The notes: generated from the letters alone by a model not told the origin. Shown: positions 24,201 through 32,790, counted from the first letter of the stretch. The stretch: 64,000 bases of DNA from Candidatus Iainarchaeum sp. (GCA_018304425.1 JAGVWE010000005.1:153534-217533), one strand, 5' to 3'. A program made the numbers and translations.

Positions 24201-25959
24201 GGAGGAGAAGGGCGAGCTGTTGAAGCGGCTCCGGGAACTCGAGAAACGCAAGGACCACGAGCAGGCCTTGTTGAAGAAGGAAGCCGAGCTGGAGAAGGCC
24301 TTGGAGGACATCAGTTACTCGAAGAACCGCATCGAGGGCCTCCACGAGGAGATGGCGGCCCTGCAGAAGGCGAAAACCTCTTGCCCGGTCTGCGAGAACG
24401 AGTTGACCGGGGAGCGGAAGGACAAGTTGCGCGCGAAAAAGGAGCGCGAGAAGGACGAGTTCGAGGCCCGCATCCAGGAAAAGCACGCCTTGCGCGTGGA
24501 AATCGCGCGCGAGAAGGACGAGTTGCGGCACACCCTCAACGAGATAATCAAGTTGCGCGCCCAGCTCGAGGACGTGGACGAGCTGAAGAAGAAGCTGGAG
24601 GACAACCGCAAGCGCGTGCTGGAGTTGACCGCGGAATTGAAGAAGGTGGACTTGCCGGGCCTCAAGGCCAGGGAAAAAGAGCAGCAGCACGAGCTCGAGC
24701 GCGTGGAACGCGAGTGCTCGCTGGCCGTGAAGGGCCTGGAGAACATGCAGGAATCCGCGGAGAACCTGGCGTTCAACCAGTTGATGGAGAAATTCAACGA
24801 AGCCAACGCCGAGCACGCGGAGCGGCAGGAGCGGTTGCTCAAGCTGGAAAGCGAGTTGAACAATGCCAGGGAGGCCAGGGAGCGGCTGGGCGGCGAGGCC
24901 AAGGCCCTGGAAGGCCAGGTAAAGGGGTTCGGCGAGCAGCGGATGGAGAACGAGCGCGCCCTCCAAGGCATTGAAGGGGAACTGGCGGAGAAGCAGCTGG
25001 AAATGGAGAAGTCCCGGCAGGAAACCGGGTTGATGGAGCAGGAAAAGCAGCGGGTGTCCGCGCGGGTGCACGCGGTGGCCGGCGAGAAAGGCGAACTAGA
25101 GGGAAGGATTTCCGGGCTGGAACGGGAACTCAACGAGTTCAATCTCGAGCAGTCGCGGAACGAGGTCCGAATCGTCGACCTGGAAGAGGAATTCAAGCCC
25201 TTCGCGTCCATCGAATTGCTGAAGGAAGCCGAGCTGCCCGCCCTGCGGAGCCGCCTGCCGAAAATCGAGGCCGAACTCGACAAAATCGGGGCGGTCAACA
25301 TGAAGGCCATCCAGAGCTATGAAGACTACAAGAAGGAAGTCGAGGACGTGCGTGGCAAGGCGGCCGTGCTCGAAGGGGAGCGGAAGGCCGTGCTGGAAAT
25401 GATTGACAAGATCGAGGTCAAGAAACTCAACGTGTTCATGGAGTGCTTCAACAAGGTCAGCTATTTCTTCGGCGAACTCTACAAGAGCGTCTTCCAGAAG
25501 GAGGGAAGGCTGGGCTTGTCCGATGCCGTGAACCCCTTGGCAGGCGGCCTCCTGATCCAGGCCAAGTACAAGGAAGACAAGATGAAGAGCCTGGACGAGA
25601 TGTCGGGCGGGGAAAAGTCGTTGACGGCGTTGGCGTTCCTGTTCGCCATCCAGCAATACCAGCCCTCGCCCTTCTATATCTTTGACGAGATTGACGCGGC
25701 CCTGGACAAGGAGAACTCGGTGCGTGTGGGCCTGATGATCCAGCAGGTGGCCCGGAAAAGCCAGGTCATCAGCATCACGCACAATGATGCAGTCATCAAG
25801 CTGGCCGACCAGCTCATCGGCGTGGCCCTGAACAAGCAGAAGAGCAGCGTGGTGGGGTTGAAGCTCAAGGGCGTGCTTTCGGCCGGTGGGGTCTTGGGCG
25901 GCGGGGAGAAACCCGACGAGGTCAGCGACGAGGAAGGCGCGGAAGAGCTCTCCGCGTAG
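21268..25959 (+). CDS. SMC-type ABC ATPase with Rad50-like zinc hook, interrupted by an intein
   Basis: 1563 residues, 1012 after removal of the 551-residue intein. The head is SMC: LRLKNFKSFRKANI, Walker A GSNASGK/SNILDSILFALG split by the intein, VVQGDITKIIEMNPKERR, signature SGGEKSLTALA and Walker B FYIFDEIDAALD. Long coiled coils join it to residue about 488 of the spliced protein, where CPVC followed by ENELTGE takes the place of the roughly 150-residue SMC hinge. CPxC is the zinc-hook motif of Rad50. No hinge motif occurs elsewhere in the coils. DNA-bridging or condensation is expected; no scpA, scpB or mre11 is nearby. ATG 21268 gives the exact SMC N-terminus (TTG 21262 is in frame). 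Confidence 0.88.
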   Translation: MIRIARLRLKNFKSFRKANIPFHEGFTCIAGSNASGKCVVGDTKVYLSDGSAKRIDELVEAALAKSQQPEKMEDGCFTLANPENVEVACLNTCSLKMEPMPVRSFIKRTSPATLLKLTTKSGRSVTATAYHPVYSLQDGKLKALQAGELKAGTRIAVPRRLVKETPDGFFRELIEAVAEEDNLYAPNYGEYREIARKWLKENGLTQKAGAARTGIPYLALKSLLDGQAMKLAYLFRLLKAAGHEAKEIACLVPMAKGKTGAKEVVIPWHNSKKFARLLGYLFAEGRNSTNNQVWFTNGTPEIVEDYASLCRQTLGIEPFVKKYKPNAWDAILFSNPASLFLDKFGLCRGKRTKHKRLNEFFIRHASPEELAEFLNGLYCGDGYVTGNTVELTSASRELALSVQRLLLMLDIPGRLKQRTKHATNTGRSGIYWSVSVFGQENLRKFNEKIRLVHEAKRRTLESAVAEPRRIHSNVDLIPGLQGVIRETCQVLGSHPMRKTDRYPKLQAYARNLCEVSRHGLQEVIEREFAPLAVASPEKLAGLRLLAESDVLWDEIVSIEALESAEEWVYDLCIDEHHNFVADNVFVHNSNILDSILFALGATSLKMLRASRLTDLVNHDADEDYAKAELVLNENGQEIEVKRLIDKKGRGAVKLNGKKKSLDEVTAYLEELGLRASGHNIVVQGDITKIIEMNPKERRQIIDRVAGLQEFEEKKEEALKKLEKVEQKVREVGIVLKERELYLGELEKERALALKFEQLNTELKQSKATILALEIKKVKAELASAEKKRESLQKQIDRLAREKEGLAEEGRKAGEKLEELTRKLLEASQKTYSGIGREIEEKKAEARVLRERLAGLNQRLQQDSLALQQRVDQAKNLAKTAGERERELHTARDKLQGLSESLKQLQGLIEAKSKTVSAKSGALKAKEGQIEGLKARALEHKEALMGTHGEIAWAENLLASREHSIEAVEKENAALHKKLEEKGELLKRLRELEKRKDHEQALLKKEAELEKALEDISYSKNRIEGLHEEMAALQKAKTSCPVCENELTGERKDKLRAKKEREKDEFEARIQEKHALRVEIAREKDELRHTLNEIIKLRAQLEDVDELKKKLEDNRKRVLELTAELKKVDLPGLKAREKEQQHELERVERECSLAVKGLENMQESAENLAFNQLMEKFNEANAEHAERQERLLKLESELNNAREARERLGGEAKALEGQVKGFGEQRMENERALQGIEGELAEKQLEMEKSRQETGLMEQEKQRVSARVHAVAGEKGELEGRISGLERELNEFNLEQSRNEVRIVDLEEEFKPFASIELLKEAELPALRSRLPKIEAELDKIGAVNMKAIQSYEDYKKEVEDVRGKAAVLEGERKAVLEMIDKIEVKKLNVFMECFNKVSYFFGELYKSVFQKEGRLGLSDAVNPLAGGLLIQAKYKEDKMKSLDEMSGGEKSLTALAFLFAIQQYQPSPFYIFDEIDAALDKENSVRVGLMIQQVARKSQVISITHNDAVIKLADQLIGVALNKQKSSVVGLKLKGVLSAGGVLGGGEKPDEVSDEEGAEELSA
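21379..23031 (+). mobile_element. Intein with LAGLIDADG homing endonuclease in the SMC Walker A motif
   Basis: 551 codons inserted between the Walker A lysine codon and the serine that follows. It starts CVVGDTKVYLSDGS (splicing block A, Cys1), has TAYHPVYSL (block B histidine), LLGYLFAEG and FLNGLYCGDGYV (paired LAGLIDADG motifs with the acidic residues kept), and ends VYDLCIDEHHNFVADN-VFVHN (blocks F/G, His-Asn). The +1 residue is Ser. All splicing residues are intact, and so are the endonuclease acids, suggesting an active homing element. A short HTH-like region lies between the splicing and endonuclease parts. Confidence 0.93.
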
Positions 25960-25972
25960 GCCAGGCACAAGG

Positions 25973-25980
25973 TATAAATA
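25973..25980 (+). promoter_or_regulatory. TATA box for hppA
   Basis: TATAAATA lies about 75 bases before the TTG start, predicting a leader of about 48 bases. GGAGGGG at 26039-26045 is a strong ribosome binding site that fixes the TTG start at 26050. Confidence 0.6.
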
Positions 25981-26049
25981 CCTTTCCCAAGTCAATTTTG
26001 GAATGAATGGCCCGATTTGGGTCGTTAAAGCTATTTTGGAGGGGTTGGA

Positions 26050-28098
26050 TTGGAATTGATTTTGCTCGTGTTCGCAATCAGCGTGCTATCCGTCGGGTTC
26101 GCGGGGTATCTCGCCAATTACGTCCTGAAGAAGGACACGGGGACCCCGAAAATGCGGGAAATCAGCAACGCCATCATGGAGGGCGCGAACGCCTTCCTCA
26201 AAAGGCAGTACAAGACCATCGCGGTCATCTGCGTGGTGCTTGCGGTCCTGATCATGGGCGCCTATGCCTTGACCGGCAAGGTCGACTTCGGCCTCAAGAC
26301 CGCGGTTGCCTTCGTGTTCGGGGCCTTTTGCTCCGCGCTGTCGGGTTACATCGGCATGTGGATTTCCATCCGCGCCAACATCCGCGCGGCCTCCGGCGCG
26401 CAGCGCAGCCTCAACGAGGCGTTGACCATTGCCTTGCGCGGCGGAGCGGTGTCCGGCATCATCATCGTGGCCTTGTCCTTGCTGGGCGTGAGCGCACTCT
26501 ATTACTTCTACGGGCTCTCCGCGCCCCTCACGGAAGTGCCTTTCCTGATCGTGGGCTTTGGATTTGGGGCCAGCTTCGTGGCCTTGTTCGCGCAACTCGG
26601 CGGCGGCATTTACACGAAAGCGGCTGACGTCGGCGCGGACCTGGTCGGAAAAGTCGAAGCCGGCATCCCGGAAGACGACCCCAGGAACCCCGCCGTCATC
26701 GCGGACCTCGTCGGAGACAACGTCGGCGACTGCGCGGGAAGGGGGGCCGACTTGTTTGAAAGCACGGCCGCCGAAAACATCGGGGCCATGATCCTTGGAG
26801 TGGCCTTGTTTCCCGTGTTCGGCGTGAACGGCATCGTGTTCCCCCTAGTGGCAAGGGCCTTCGGCTTGATCGCCTCCATTATCGGGATCATGGCCGTGAA
26901 GGCCAGGGAAGACGAGGACCCCATGAACGCCTTGAACCGCGGCTATCTGATTACCTCGGTGCTGGCCGCCATTGCCTTCTACATCGCCACCCAGTGGCTG
27001 TTGGGCAACATCCTGTTCTTCTACGCCGGCCTCGTAGGCATCCTGGCCAGCATTGCCTTCGTCTACATCACCATCTACTACACGGACCAAAAGTATGGGC
27101 CCGTTAAGTCGATTGCGGAGGCCTCGAAGACCGGGCACGCGACCAACATCATCGCGGGATTTGGGGTGGGACTCGAATGCGTGGCGGCACCGGTCATCGT
27201 CTTGAGCGCGGCCCTCATGGGCTCGTTCATGATTGGCGAGCTGTCCGGGTATGCGAACGGCGGCTTATACGGAACGGCCATCGCGACCATGGGCATGCTT
27301 TCAACGGCTGCCTTCGTCTTGGCCATGGACACTTTCGGCCCCATCACGGACAACGCCGGGGGAATCGTGGAGATGAGCAAGAGCCCGGAAAAAGTCCGGA
27401 AGATCACGGACCGGCTGGACGCGGTCGGCAACACCACCAAGGCCCTGACGAAGGGCTACGCGGTGGGCTCGGCCGGCCTCGCGGCGTTCCTGTTGTTCAC
27501 GGCCTACATGGATGAAGTCACGAAACTGGTGGGGCACCCCATGACGGTGAATCTCGCCAAAGTGGACGTGTTCGTGGGCGGGTTGCTGGGCGCCATGCTG
27601 GTGTTCCTGTTCAGCAGCTACGCCATCAAGGCCGTTGGAAAGACCGCGGGCAGCGTCATCGAGGAAGTCCGGAGGCAGTTCAGGGAAATCCCCGGCCTCA
27701 TGAAGGGAAAAGCCAAGCCCGACTACGCGAAATGCGTGGACATCTGCACCACGGCCGCCTTGAAGGAAATGGTGTTGCCAGGGCTTCTCGTGGTTTTCAT
27801 GACCCTGGCCGTAGGCTATGTCCTCAAAGCCGAGGCCGCGGCGGCTTTCCTGATGGTGGGAACCATGAGCGGAATCCTCATGGCCTTGCTGCTCAACACG
27901 GGTGGAGGCGCCTGGGACAACGCCAAGAAATACATTGAAACCGGTGCCTTTGGCGGCAAGGGAAGCGAAGCCCACAAGGCCGCCGTAACCGGGGACACGG
28001 TGGGGGATCCCTTCAAGGACACGGCAGGCCCGAGCCTGCACGTGTTAATCAAGCTCTTGGGAACCCTTACCCTGGTGCTCGCGCCCCTATTCATATAG
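26050..28098 (+). CDS. hppA: Membrane-bound proton-translocating pyrophosphatase
   Basis: 682 residues with about 16 transmembrane helices. The substrate-binding blocks GGGIYTKAADVGADLVGK, DLVGDNVGDCAGRGADLFES and GDTVGDPFKDTAGPS are intact. GNTTKALTKG has lysine at the position that makes family members potassium-independent, so this is predicted to be the K+-independent H+-pumping type. It hydrolyses cytoplasmic PPi to build a membrane gradient. The start is TTG, supported by GGAGGGG just upstream and by the protein beginning MELILLVFAISVLSVGFAGY. Confidence 0.94.
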   Translation: MELILLVFAISVLSVGFAGYLANYVLKKDTGTPKMREISNAIMEGANAFLKRQYKTIAVICVVLAVLIMGAYALTGKVDFGLKTAVAFVFGAFCSALSGYIGMWISIRANIRAASGAQRSLNEALTIALRGGAVSGIIIVALSLLGVSALYYFYGLSAPLTEVPFLIVGFGFGASFVALFAQLGGGIYTKAADVGADLVGKVEAGIPEDDPRNPAVIADLVGDNVGDCAGRGADLFESTAAENIGAMILGVALFPVFGVNGIVFPLVARAFGLIASIIGIMAVKAREDEDPMNALNRGYLITSVLAAIAFYIATQWLLGNILFFYAGLVGILASIAFVYITIYYTDQKYGPVKSIAEASKTGHATNIIAGFGVGLECVAAPVIVLSAALMGSFMIGELSGYANGGLYGTAIATMGMLSTAAFVLAMDTFGPITDNAGGIVEMSKSPEKVRKITDRLDAVGNTTKALTKGYAVGSAGLAAFLLFTAYMDEVTKLVGHPMTVNLAKVDVFVGGLLGAMLVFLFSSYAIKAVGKTAGSVIEEVRRQFREIPGLMKGKAKPDYAKCVDICTTAALKEMVLPGLLVVFMTLAVGYVLKAEAAAAFLMVGTMSGILMALLLNTGGGAWDNAKKYIETGAFGGKGSEAHKAAVTGDTVGDPFKDTAGPSLHVLIKLLGTLTLVLAPLFI

Positions 28099-28114
28099 TG
28101 GCGCGCACCCCCTC

Positions 28115-28140
28115 CTTTTTCCCTCTTCTTTTTATTTCTT
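28115..28140 (+). terminator. Pyrimidine/T-rich terminator after hppA
   Basis: Runs TTTTT, CTTCTTTTTA and TTTCTTT follow the hppA stop within 45 bases and precede the S16 protease gene, as expected for archaeal T-tract termination. Confidence 0.5.
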
Positions 28141-28173
28141 TGGCCCCCCCTACAATTACGTCGGTGCAGCTTC

Positions 28174-28944
28174 ATGGAAGAAAAACAACGCTCCTTGCTC
28201 GTCATCCTGATTGCGGCCCTGATTTTCGGGTTGGGCGCCTTCTCCGGCCCCACGTTCTTGGGCCTCTTGTCGGGCGAAAACGGTTTGGGGAGTCCGGGCC
28301 TGCCAGCCATCCAGTCCAGCGGGCAGACCGCCAGCATCAACATCGTGGCGGTAACCAGCCAGGGCGGCGGAGAGGTGTCCAAGGGAGTCGTCGAGTTGGT
28401 GCCGGGAAAGGGCCGCGTGTTAATCAACACCAACCCCTTTGTGGAACCGGACACGCAGTACTCGTTTGAGACCGCTGCCCAGGTAGCCGAAGGGGTCACG
28501 GGAAAGAGCTTGAAGAACGTGGACATCATTTTCACGGTCGAAGAATCCAAGGCCAAGCTGGTGGGCGGTCCCTCCGCAGGCGCGGCCTTCACCGTGGCCA
28601 CCATCGCGGCCGTGGAAGGCCGGAAAGTGCGGACCGATGCCGCCATCACGGGAACCATGGACAAGACCGGCCGGATCGGCCCCATCGGCGGCGTGCTCGA
28701 GAAAATGGTGGCCTTCGGCGAACTCGGCGGCAAACTCTTCCTGGTACCCAAGGGACAGGGCACCGTCAACTACCTGGTCGAGGAACCGGCCGGCGAGGGA
28801 AGGCAGGGGCCCTACCTCATCAAGCGGTTCCGCATGACGCAAAAGGCCCTGAAACTCGATGACTACGCCAAGGAACATTTCGAGGGAATGAAGGTAGTGG
28901 AAGTAGCGCACGTCGATGAAGCCCTGGCGCTGCTGGTACAATAG
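28174..28944 (+). CDS. Membrane-anchored Lon-type (S16) serine protease domain protein
   Basis: 256 residues. One N-terminal transmembrane helix (LLVILIAALIFGLGAFSG) is followed by a stand-alone Lon protease domain with catalytic serine in GGPSAGAAFT and catalytic lysine in IGGVLEKMVAF. There is no AAA+ domain, unlike LonB. The orientation of the helix would place the protease outside the cytoplasm. It converges on a larger S16 protein whose end lies eight bases away. Confidence 0.82.
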   Translation: MEEKQRSLLVILIAALIFGLGAFSGPTFLGLLSGENGLGSPGLPAIQSSGQTASINIVAVTSQGGGEVSKGVVELVPGKGRVLINTNPFVEPDTQYSFETAAQVAEGVTGKSLKNVDIIFTVEESKAKLVGGPSAGAAFTVATIAAVEGRKVRTDAAITGTMDKTGRIGPIGGVLEKMVAFGELGGKLFLVPKGQGTVNYLVEEPAGEGRQGPYLIKRFRMTQKALKLDDYAKEHFEGMKVVEVAHVDEALALLVQ

Positions 28945-28952
28945 GTCACGCG

Positions 28953-31403
28953 TTATTTTTTCGGCTCTGGCTTCTTTTTGGGGAGTGGCTTGACCTGCTT
29001 CCGCACCGAGCGCTGGACTTCCGACCAATCGCTTTCAACTCTCCCTACTGCCTGCCTTGCCTGGTCGGCTGCCACAACCTGGTCAATGGACTCCTCTTCG
29101 GCCAGGGCCTCGTACAACTGCTTGACCTTGGCATTGTATTCGTTGGTGAGTTTCCGGAAGTCCTCGGGGGAGATGCTGCGCTGCTTGAGGCTCCGCCGCA
29201 GGTCCCTGGACTTCATGTCAAACAACAAGAGGTCGGCGCGCAGCTTGTCCGAGGCAAAGGACTCCTCGGTCTTGGCTTCCCGCATGCGGAGCAGCCTCCG
29301 CAGTTGCTCGGACAACCGGCCTGACTCGGAGAGGTACTCGTCCTGGGAGAGCCTGCCCCTTGAAAGCCTTTCCTCGATTTCCCGCTGCTTTTGCTTGACC
29401 CCCTTTATTTCCTCGTACACCGAGTACTTGACGTCCGACTTCCGGGCTTTCAGTATCTTGAGCAGCAACACCAGCAGCACGATGAACAACACGGTGGGCA
29501 GGAGGAAAAACATGAGGTACCACTTGGTCTGATCGGTTTTCACGACCTCGTCGACGGCCGACTCCGAGCCCGTGTAGGGCTTGGCGGCGTTCTTTTCATA
29601 GAACTCGCTGACCTCTTCCACGGTCTTGAAGAGGCTCTCCGCCAACATGGCCAGGCTCAACCCGTTCTTCAGGGAGGAAAGGGCATCGCTTTTGTGGTTC
29701 AATTCCTTGTAGTAAACGGCTTCCTCCAGGTAATAGCGGGCGTGGTCGAGGTAGAGGTTGGCCCAGACATGCCGGTACTTGGAGTTGGCAATGGCCGAGC
29801 CCAAGTCGGCCAGTTTCTTGCGGAGGCTGGCCTCGAGCTTGACGGCATCGTCTTCCTTGGCCAGGCGCTTGCCCTCGATCAAGGCCTGCGCCGAGGCCGC
29901 GTTGAACAGGGCCGAGAGGCTCCAGCCACGCTTGAGTTCCTCCCGCGCCGAGGCAATCCGCCGCTCAATGTCCTCGATGTCCTCGCCCTTGAAAACCGTC
30001 AACCCGTTTTCCGCCTTCACCAGCAGGTCCTGCACGCGTTCCACGAAGTCAGGCAAGGGCTTCACCTTCTTCTGGGAGACCTTGGCCGCCTCGAAGAATT
30101 CCCGGGCCACCAGCAGCCAGGCCCTTGCGGACTCGAACTTGTAGAGGGCGTCGATGACGGCTTCCTTCTTGTCGGCCGAGCCCCCCGCCGAGACCACGAT
30201 GGTCTGGCCGCGGGACAACTCGTTCAAGGTGGTTTCGGCCCAGCCCAGCCGCTGCTGCGCGGAAACCATCCACTCCAGGCGGTCAACGGGCATGAACTCG
30301 GACAATTGCTTCTTCAAGTCCACGAGTTCCTGCTTGAGCAAATCCACTTTCAGGTCGAAAACCGTGGAATCGTCGGACAACAGCGAGGGGTTTTCCGCGA
30401 TGTCCTTGATGAGCATGGCGTTGACCCTTGCCAGGAATGCGAAGTTCGCGCTGCTGTACAGGTAGCCCTGGTCCAGGAGGATATCGGCCGTTTTGAGGTT
30501 CTTTTCCGCGTTGTTGAGGCTAGCCACCATCCGGCCGATGATGGAAACGTCTTCAATCAGGGTCGAGGAAAGCGCGTTCCGCGCCTCCTTCATGAGCTGC
30601 TTGGTTTCCTTCAAGTGCTTCCGGGTAATCTCCTTCATGGGCAGCAGTTCCTCTGCCGGCGTGGTCGGCTTTGGGACGAATTCGGGGGGCTCCTTTTCCG
30701 CCAACTCCTTGATGTCAATCTGCGATACATCCGTGTATGCGTACTTCAGGACGTCGTCCAGGGTGGAGGCCTCGACCACGTAGAGCCCCCACTTGTCCTT
30801 CGCGTACTGAATGAGGTTGATGGATTCGACGCCCGACTCGAGTTTCTCGATGCGGCGGGCTTCCCCCGAGGGAATCATGAACAGCTTCATGCCCCCGTCC
30901 TTCGCTGCCCTGGCCTTTTCGAAGACCCCTCCCACCGTGCCCACGATTCCGTCCTCGGAAATCGTGCCCGTGATGCTCACGTCTCGGGGAACGGTTTTTC
31001 CCTGCAGCAGGGCCGCCACCATGTAAGCCATGGCCGCTCCCGCCGAGGGCCCCTCGACCACGGCAGCGGTTGAACCAATCGAGAACTTGTAGTCGAACTT
31101 CTCCCATTCAGGAGAATACTTTTTTGCGGCCTGGACCGCGGCCTTTTCAGCGCTCTGCGTGGTCGTGCCCACCAGGGGGTTGACGGAAGTCCAGACCTTT
31201 CCGGTGCCGGGAACCAGTTCCAGGTAGAGGTCGGCTGAAAGCCCCTCGCCGTCGCCCGTGACGGCAAAAATCTTCATGGCCCCGCTGCGCACCTCGCCCT
31301 GGGACGCGGGCACGGCTTCCACGGCCCAGGCAAGCTGGCCAAGGCTGAACAGGAACAGGAAAACCAGTGCCACCTGCTTATTGAAAGCCAACCATTCACC
31401 CAA
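28953..31403 (-). CDS. Secreted/membrane S16-type serine protease with coiled-coil region (COG1750-like)
   Basis: 816 residues. A signal peptide (VALVFLFLFSLGQLAWAVEA) precedes a Lon-type protease domain with serine in EGPSAGAAMAYM and lysine in VGGVFEKARAA (residues about 40-230). A long helical region spans about 260-590, then one transmembrane helix (FFLLPTVLFIVLLVLLLKIL) and a charged cytoplasmic tail of about 190 residues ending in KPLPKKKPEPKK. The TTG start at 31403 is 31 bases from a minus-strand TTTAAAT box (31431-31437). Extracytoplasmic protein processing is inferred; no ATPase is attached. Confidence 0.82.
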   Translation of the reverse strand: MGEWLAFNKQVALVFLFLFSLGQLAWAVEAVPASQGEVRSGAMKIFAVTGDGEGLSADLYLELVPGTGKVWTSVNPLVGTTTQSAEKAAVQAAKKYSPEWEKFDYKFSIGSTAAVVEGPSAGAAMAYMVAALLQGKTVPRDVSITGTISEDGIVGTVGGVFEKARAAKDGGMKLFMIPSGEARRIEKLESGVESINLIQYAKDKWGLYVVEASTLDDVLKYAYTDVSQIDIKELAEKEPPEFVPKPTTPAEELLPMKEITRKHLKETKQLMKEARNALSSTLIEDVSIIGRMVASLNNAEKNLKTADILLDQGYLYSSANFAFLARVNAMLIKDIAENPSLLSDDSTVFDLKVDLLKQELVDLKKQLSEFMPVDRLEWMVSAQQRLGWAETTLNELSRGQTIVVSAGGSADKKEAVIDALYKFESARAWLLVAREFFEAAKVSQKKVKPLPDFVERVQDLLVKAENGLTVFKGEDIEDIERRIASAREELKRGWSLSALFNAASAQALIEGKRLAKEDDAVKLEASLRKKLADLGSAIANSKYRHVWANLYLDHARYYLEEAVYYKELNHKSDALSSLKNGLSLAMLAESLFKTVEEVSEFYEKNAAKPYTGSESAVDEVVKTDQTKWYLMFFLLPTVLFIVLLVLLLKILKARKSDVKYSVYEEIKGVKQKQREIEERLSRGRLSQDEYLSESGRLSEQLRRLLRMREAKTEESFASDKLRADLLLFDMKSRDLRRSLKQRSISPEDFRKLTNEYNAKVKQLYEALAEEESIDQVVAADQARQAVGRVESDWSEVQRSVRKQVKPLPKKKPEPKK

Positions 31404-31522
31404 TCGAATTCATATAATTAAGGGGCCGGGATTTAAATAGTTTTCCCGGTGGCTGGCAACGCCTTAAACGTGGATAAACAGGGGCATGCCCCGAAAAAAG
31501 AGGGAAACGGATTGCTGGTTTC

Positions 31523-31547
31523 GGCCCTGGCCCTTCGGCCATTGGCC
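31523..31547 (-). terminator. Nested hairpin immediately after the L12 stop
   Basis: Inner stem TGGCC/GGCCA (31528-31541) and outer GGCC/GGCC enclose the region directly after the TGA of L12. The gap beyond also holds the perfect palindrome GGGGCATGCCCC (31481-31492). Confidence 0.45.
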
Positions 31548-31856
31548 TCAGCCGAACAATCCTGCGAGTCCTTCCGCTGCTTCCGCTTCCGATTTGCCGG
31601 CATCTTCCTTCTTCTCTTCCTTCTTGGCTTCGCCGGCGTGGCCTGCTGCGGCTGCTGGTGCGGCGGCTGCGGCTGGCGCGAAGGCTGCCTGCTTGATTGC
31701 GTCGTCGATGTTCACGTCCTTGAGGGACGCGACCAGCGCCTTCACCTGCGCTGAATCAGCCTTGACTCCGGCTGCTTCCAGCACCTTGGTTACGTGCGCT
31801 TCGTCGACTGGCTGCTTTACGGAATGCAAGAGCATTGCAGTGTAGACGTACTCCAT
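31548..31856 (-). CDS. rpl12: Ribosomal stalk protein P1 (archaeal L12)
   Basis: 102 residues starting MEYVYTAMLLHS, with a helical dimerisation domain, Ala-rich hinge (FAPAAAAAPAAAAGHAG), acidic KKEEKKEDAG stretch and the conserved C-terminus GLAGLFG that recruits translation factors. ATG 31856 matches the family N-terminus; an upstream in-frame start adds MRGEK only. It closes the L1-L10-L12 operon. Confidence 0.95.
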   Translation of the reverse strand: MEYVYTAMLLHSVKQPVDEAHVTKVLEAAGVKADSAQVKALVASLKDVNIDDAIKQAAFAPAAAAAPAAAAGHAGEAKKEEKKEDAGKSEAEAAEGLAGLFG

Positions 31857-31896
31857 TTTTTCACCTCGCAAGATTTTTTTGTAAGCCTTACTCCCT

Positions 31897-32790
31897 TCAC
31901 TCCTTCTTCTCCGGTGCCTCGGCCTTCGAGGCCTCGGCCGCCGCCGCTGGTCCCTTGACCAGGCCCTTCAACGCGCCTGCCTGGGCGCTGGCCTTGGCCA
32001 GCAACAGGGGCGTGGTCTCGGCCGTGAAAATGCCGGCCTCCAGGGCCAATGCCCTGGCTTCCCTCGCCGCCTTGCCGATAAGCAGGGGCGTGGTCTGCAC
32101 CGTCAAGTACGCGATGTTGAACGCCAAGTTGAAGGCCTGGGTGTGGGCGACGACGAAGTCGTTGAACACCTGGTCCAAGTCGATGTCAAGGACGTCGGCC
32201 TTGTAAATCAGGCCCTTCTCCAGGGCAGCTGAAACCCGCATCGCGATTTTGATGGGCTTGATGTTGAGCTTGGAAAGCGTGGATGCAACGGGCTTGGTGA
32301 TGGGCTGGCCCTTCTTCGTGACCACCTTGTCTTCGACGACGTGAATGGTTGCACCCATCGGCCGGACGTTCAAGCCGGCTGCCTTGAGGTCGGACAGGGC
32401 CGGGCCAGGCGGCAGGCCCGTGTCCCCCGCCGGCACCGTGATGTCTTCAGGGGCCAGTTGGCCTTCCTTGGCAAAGGCAGCGCCCTTGTTCTTCTTGATA
32501 AACCCATACAATTCAAAGGGGTTCATCTTGCTGAAAATGATGCCCACGCTGCCCTTGACGTTCTCGGTGAGGCCCGCTCCCTTGAGCCTGGATTCCTCGA
32601 TGGCCTTCTGCACCACCCTCGCCTTGGACACCCTGACCACGGCATTGGGGTAGAGTTTCTTCCGCAACTGCGCGAAGAGGTTGGCCGGGAACCTTTCCAG
32701 GTCGGCCACGGCGATGACCGGGTAACTGTTCAGCAAATCCTTGATCTCGGCCAGCTGCTGCTTCTTCCACTTGAGGGTGTGGGACTTCAT
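31897..32790 (-). CDS. rplP0: Ribosomal protein uL10 (P0)
   Basis: 297 residues. N-terminal rRNA-binding domain (WKKQQLAEIKDLLNSYPVIA, LRKKLYPNAVVRVSKARVV), the archaeal insertion domain (GDTGLPPGPALSDLKAAGL, VVTKKGQPITKPVAS), and C-terminal helices that bind P1 dimers. It overlaps the L1 stop by four bases. The tail is rich in Ala/Glu/Lys and lacks the GLFG peptide carried by L12. Confidence 0.95.
   Translation of the reverse strand: MKSHTLKWKKQQLAEIKDLLNSYPVIAVADLERFPANLFAQLRKKLYPNAVVRVSKARVVQKAIEESRLKGAGLTENVKGSVGIIFSKMNPFELYGFIKKNKGAAFAKEGQLAPEDITVPAGDTGLPPGPALSDLKAAGLNVRPMGATIHVVEDKVVTKKGQPITKPVASTLSKLNIKPIKIAMRVSAALEKGLIYKADVLDIDLDQVFNDFVVAHTQAFNLAFNIAYLTVQTTPLLIGKAAREARALALEAGIFTAETTPLLLAKASAQAGALKGLVKGPAAAAEASKAEAPEKKE

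Noticed and set aside
23284-25071. Long leucine-rich open frame on the minus strand opposite the SMC coiled coil
   Set aside because: It is the antisense of Glu/Lys/Leu-rich coiled-coil codons, lacks domain motifs and has no promoter.
21268-25959. Calling the large ATPase Rad50 because of its CPVC hook
   Set aside because: N- and C-terminal head motifs are those of SMC, and no mre11 or herA-nurA gene is adjacent.
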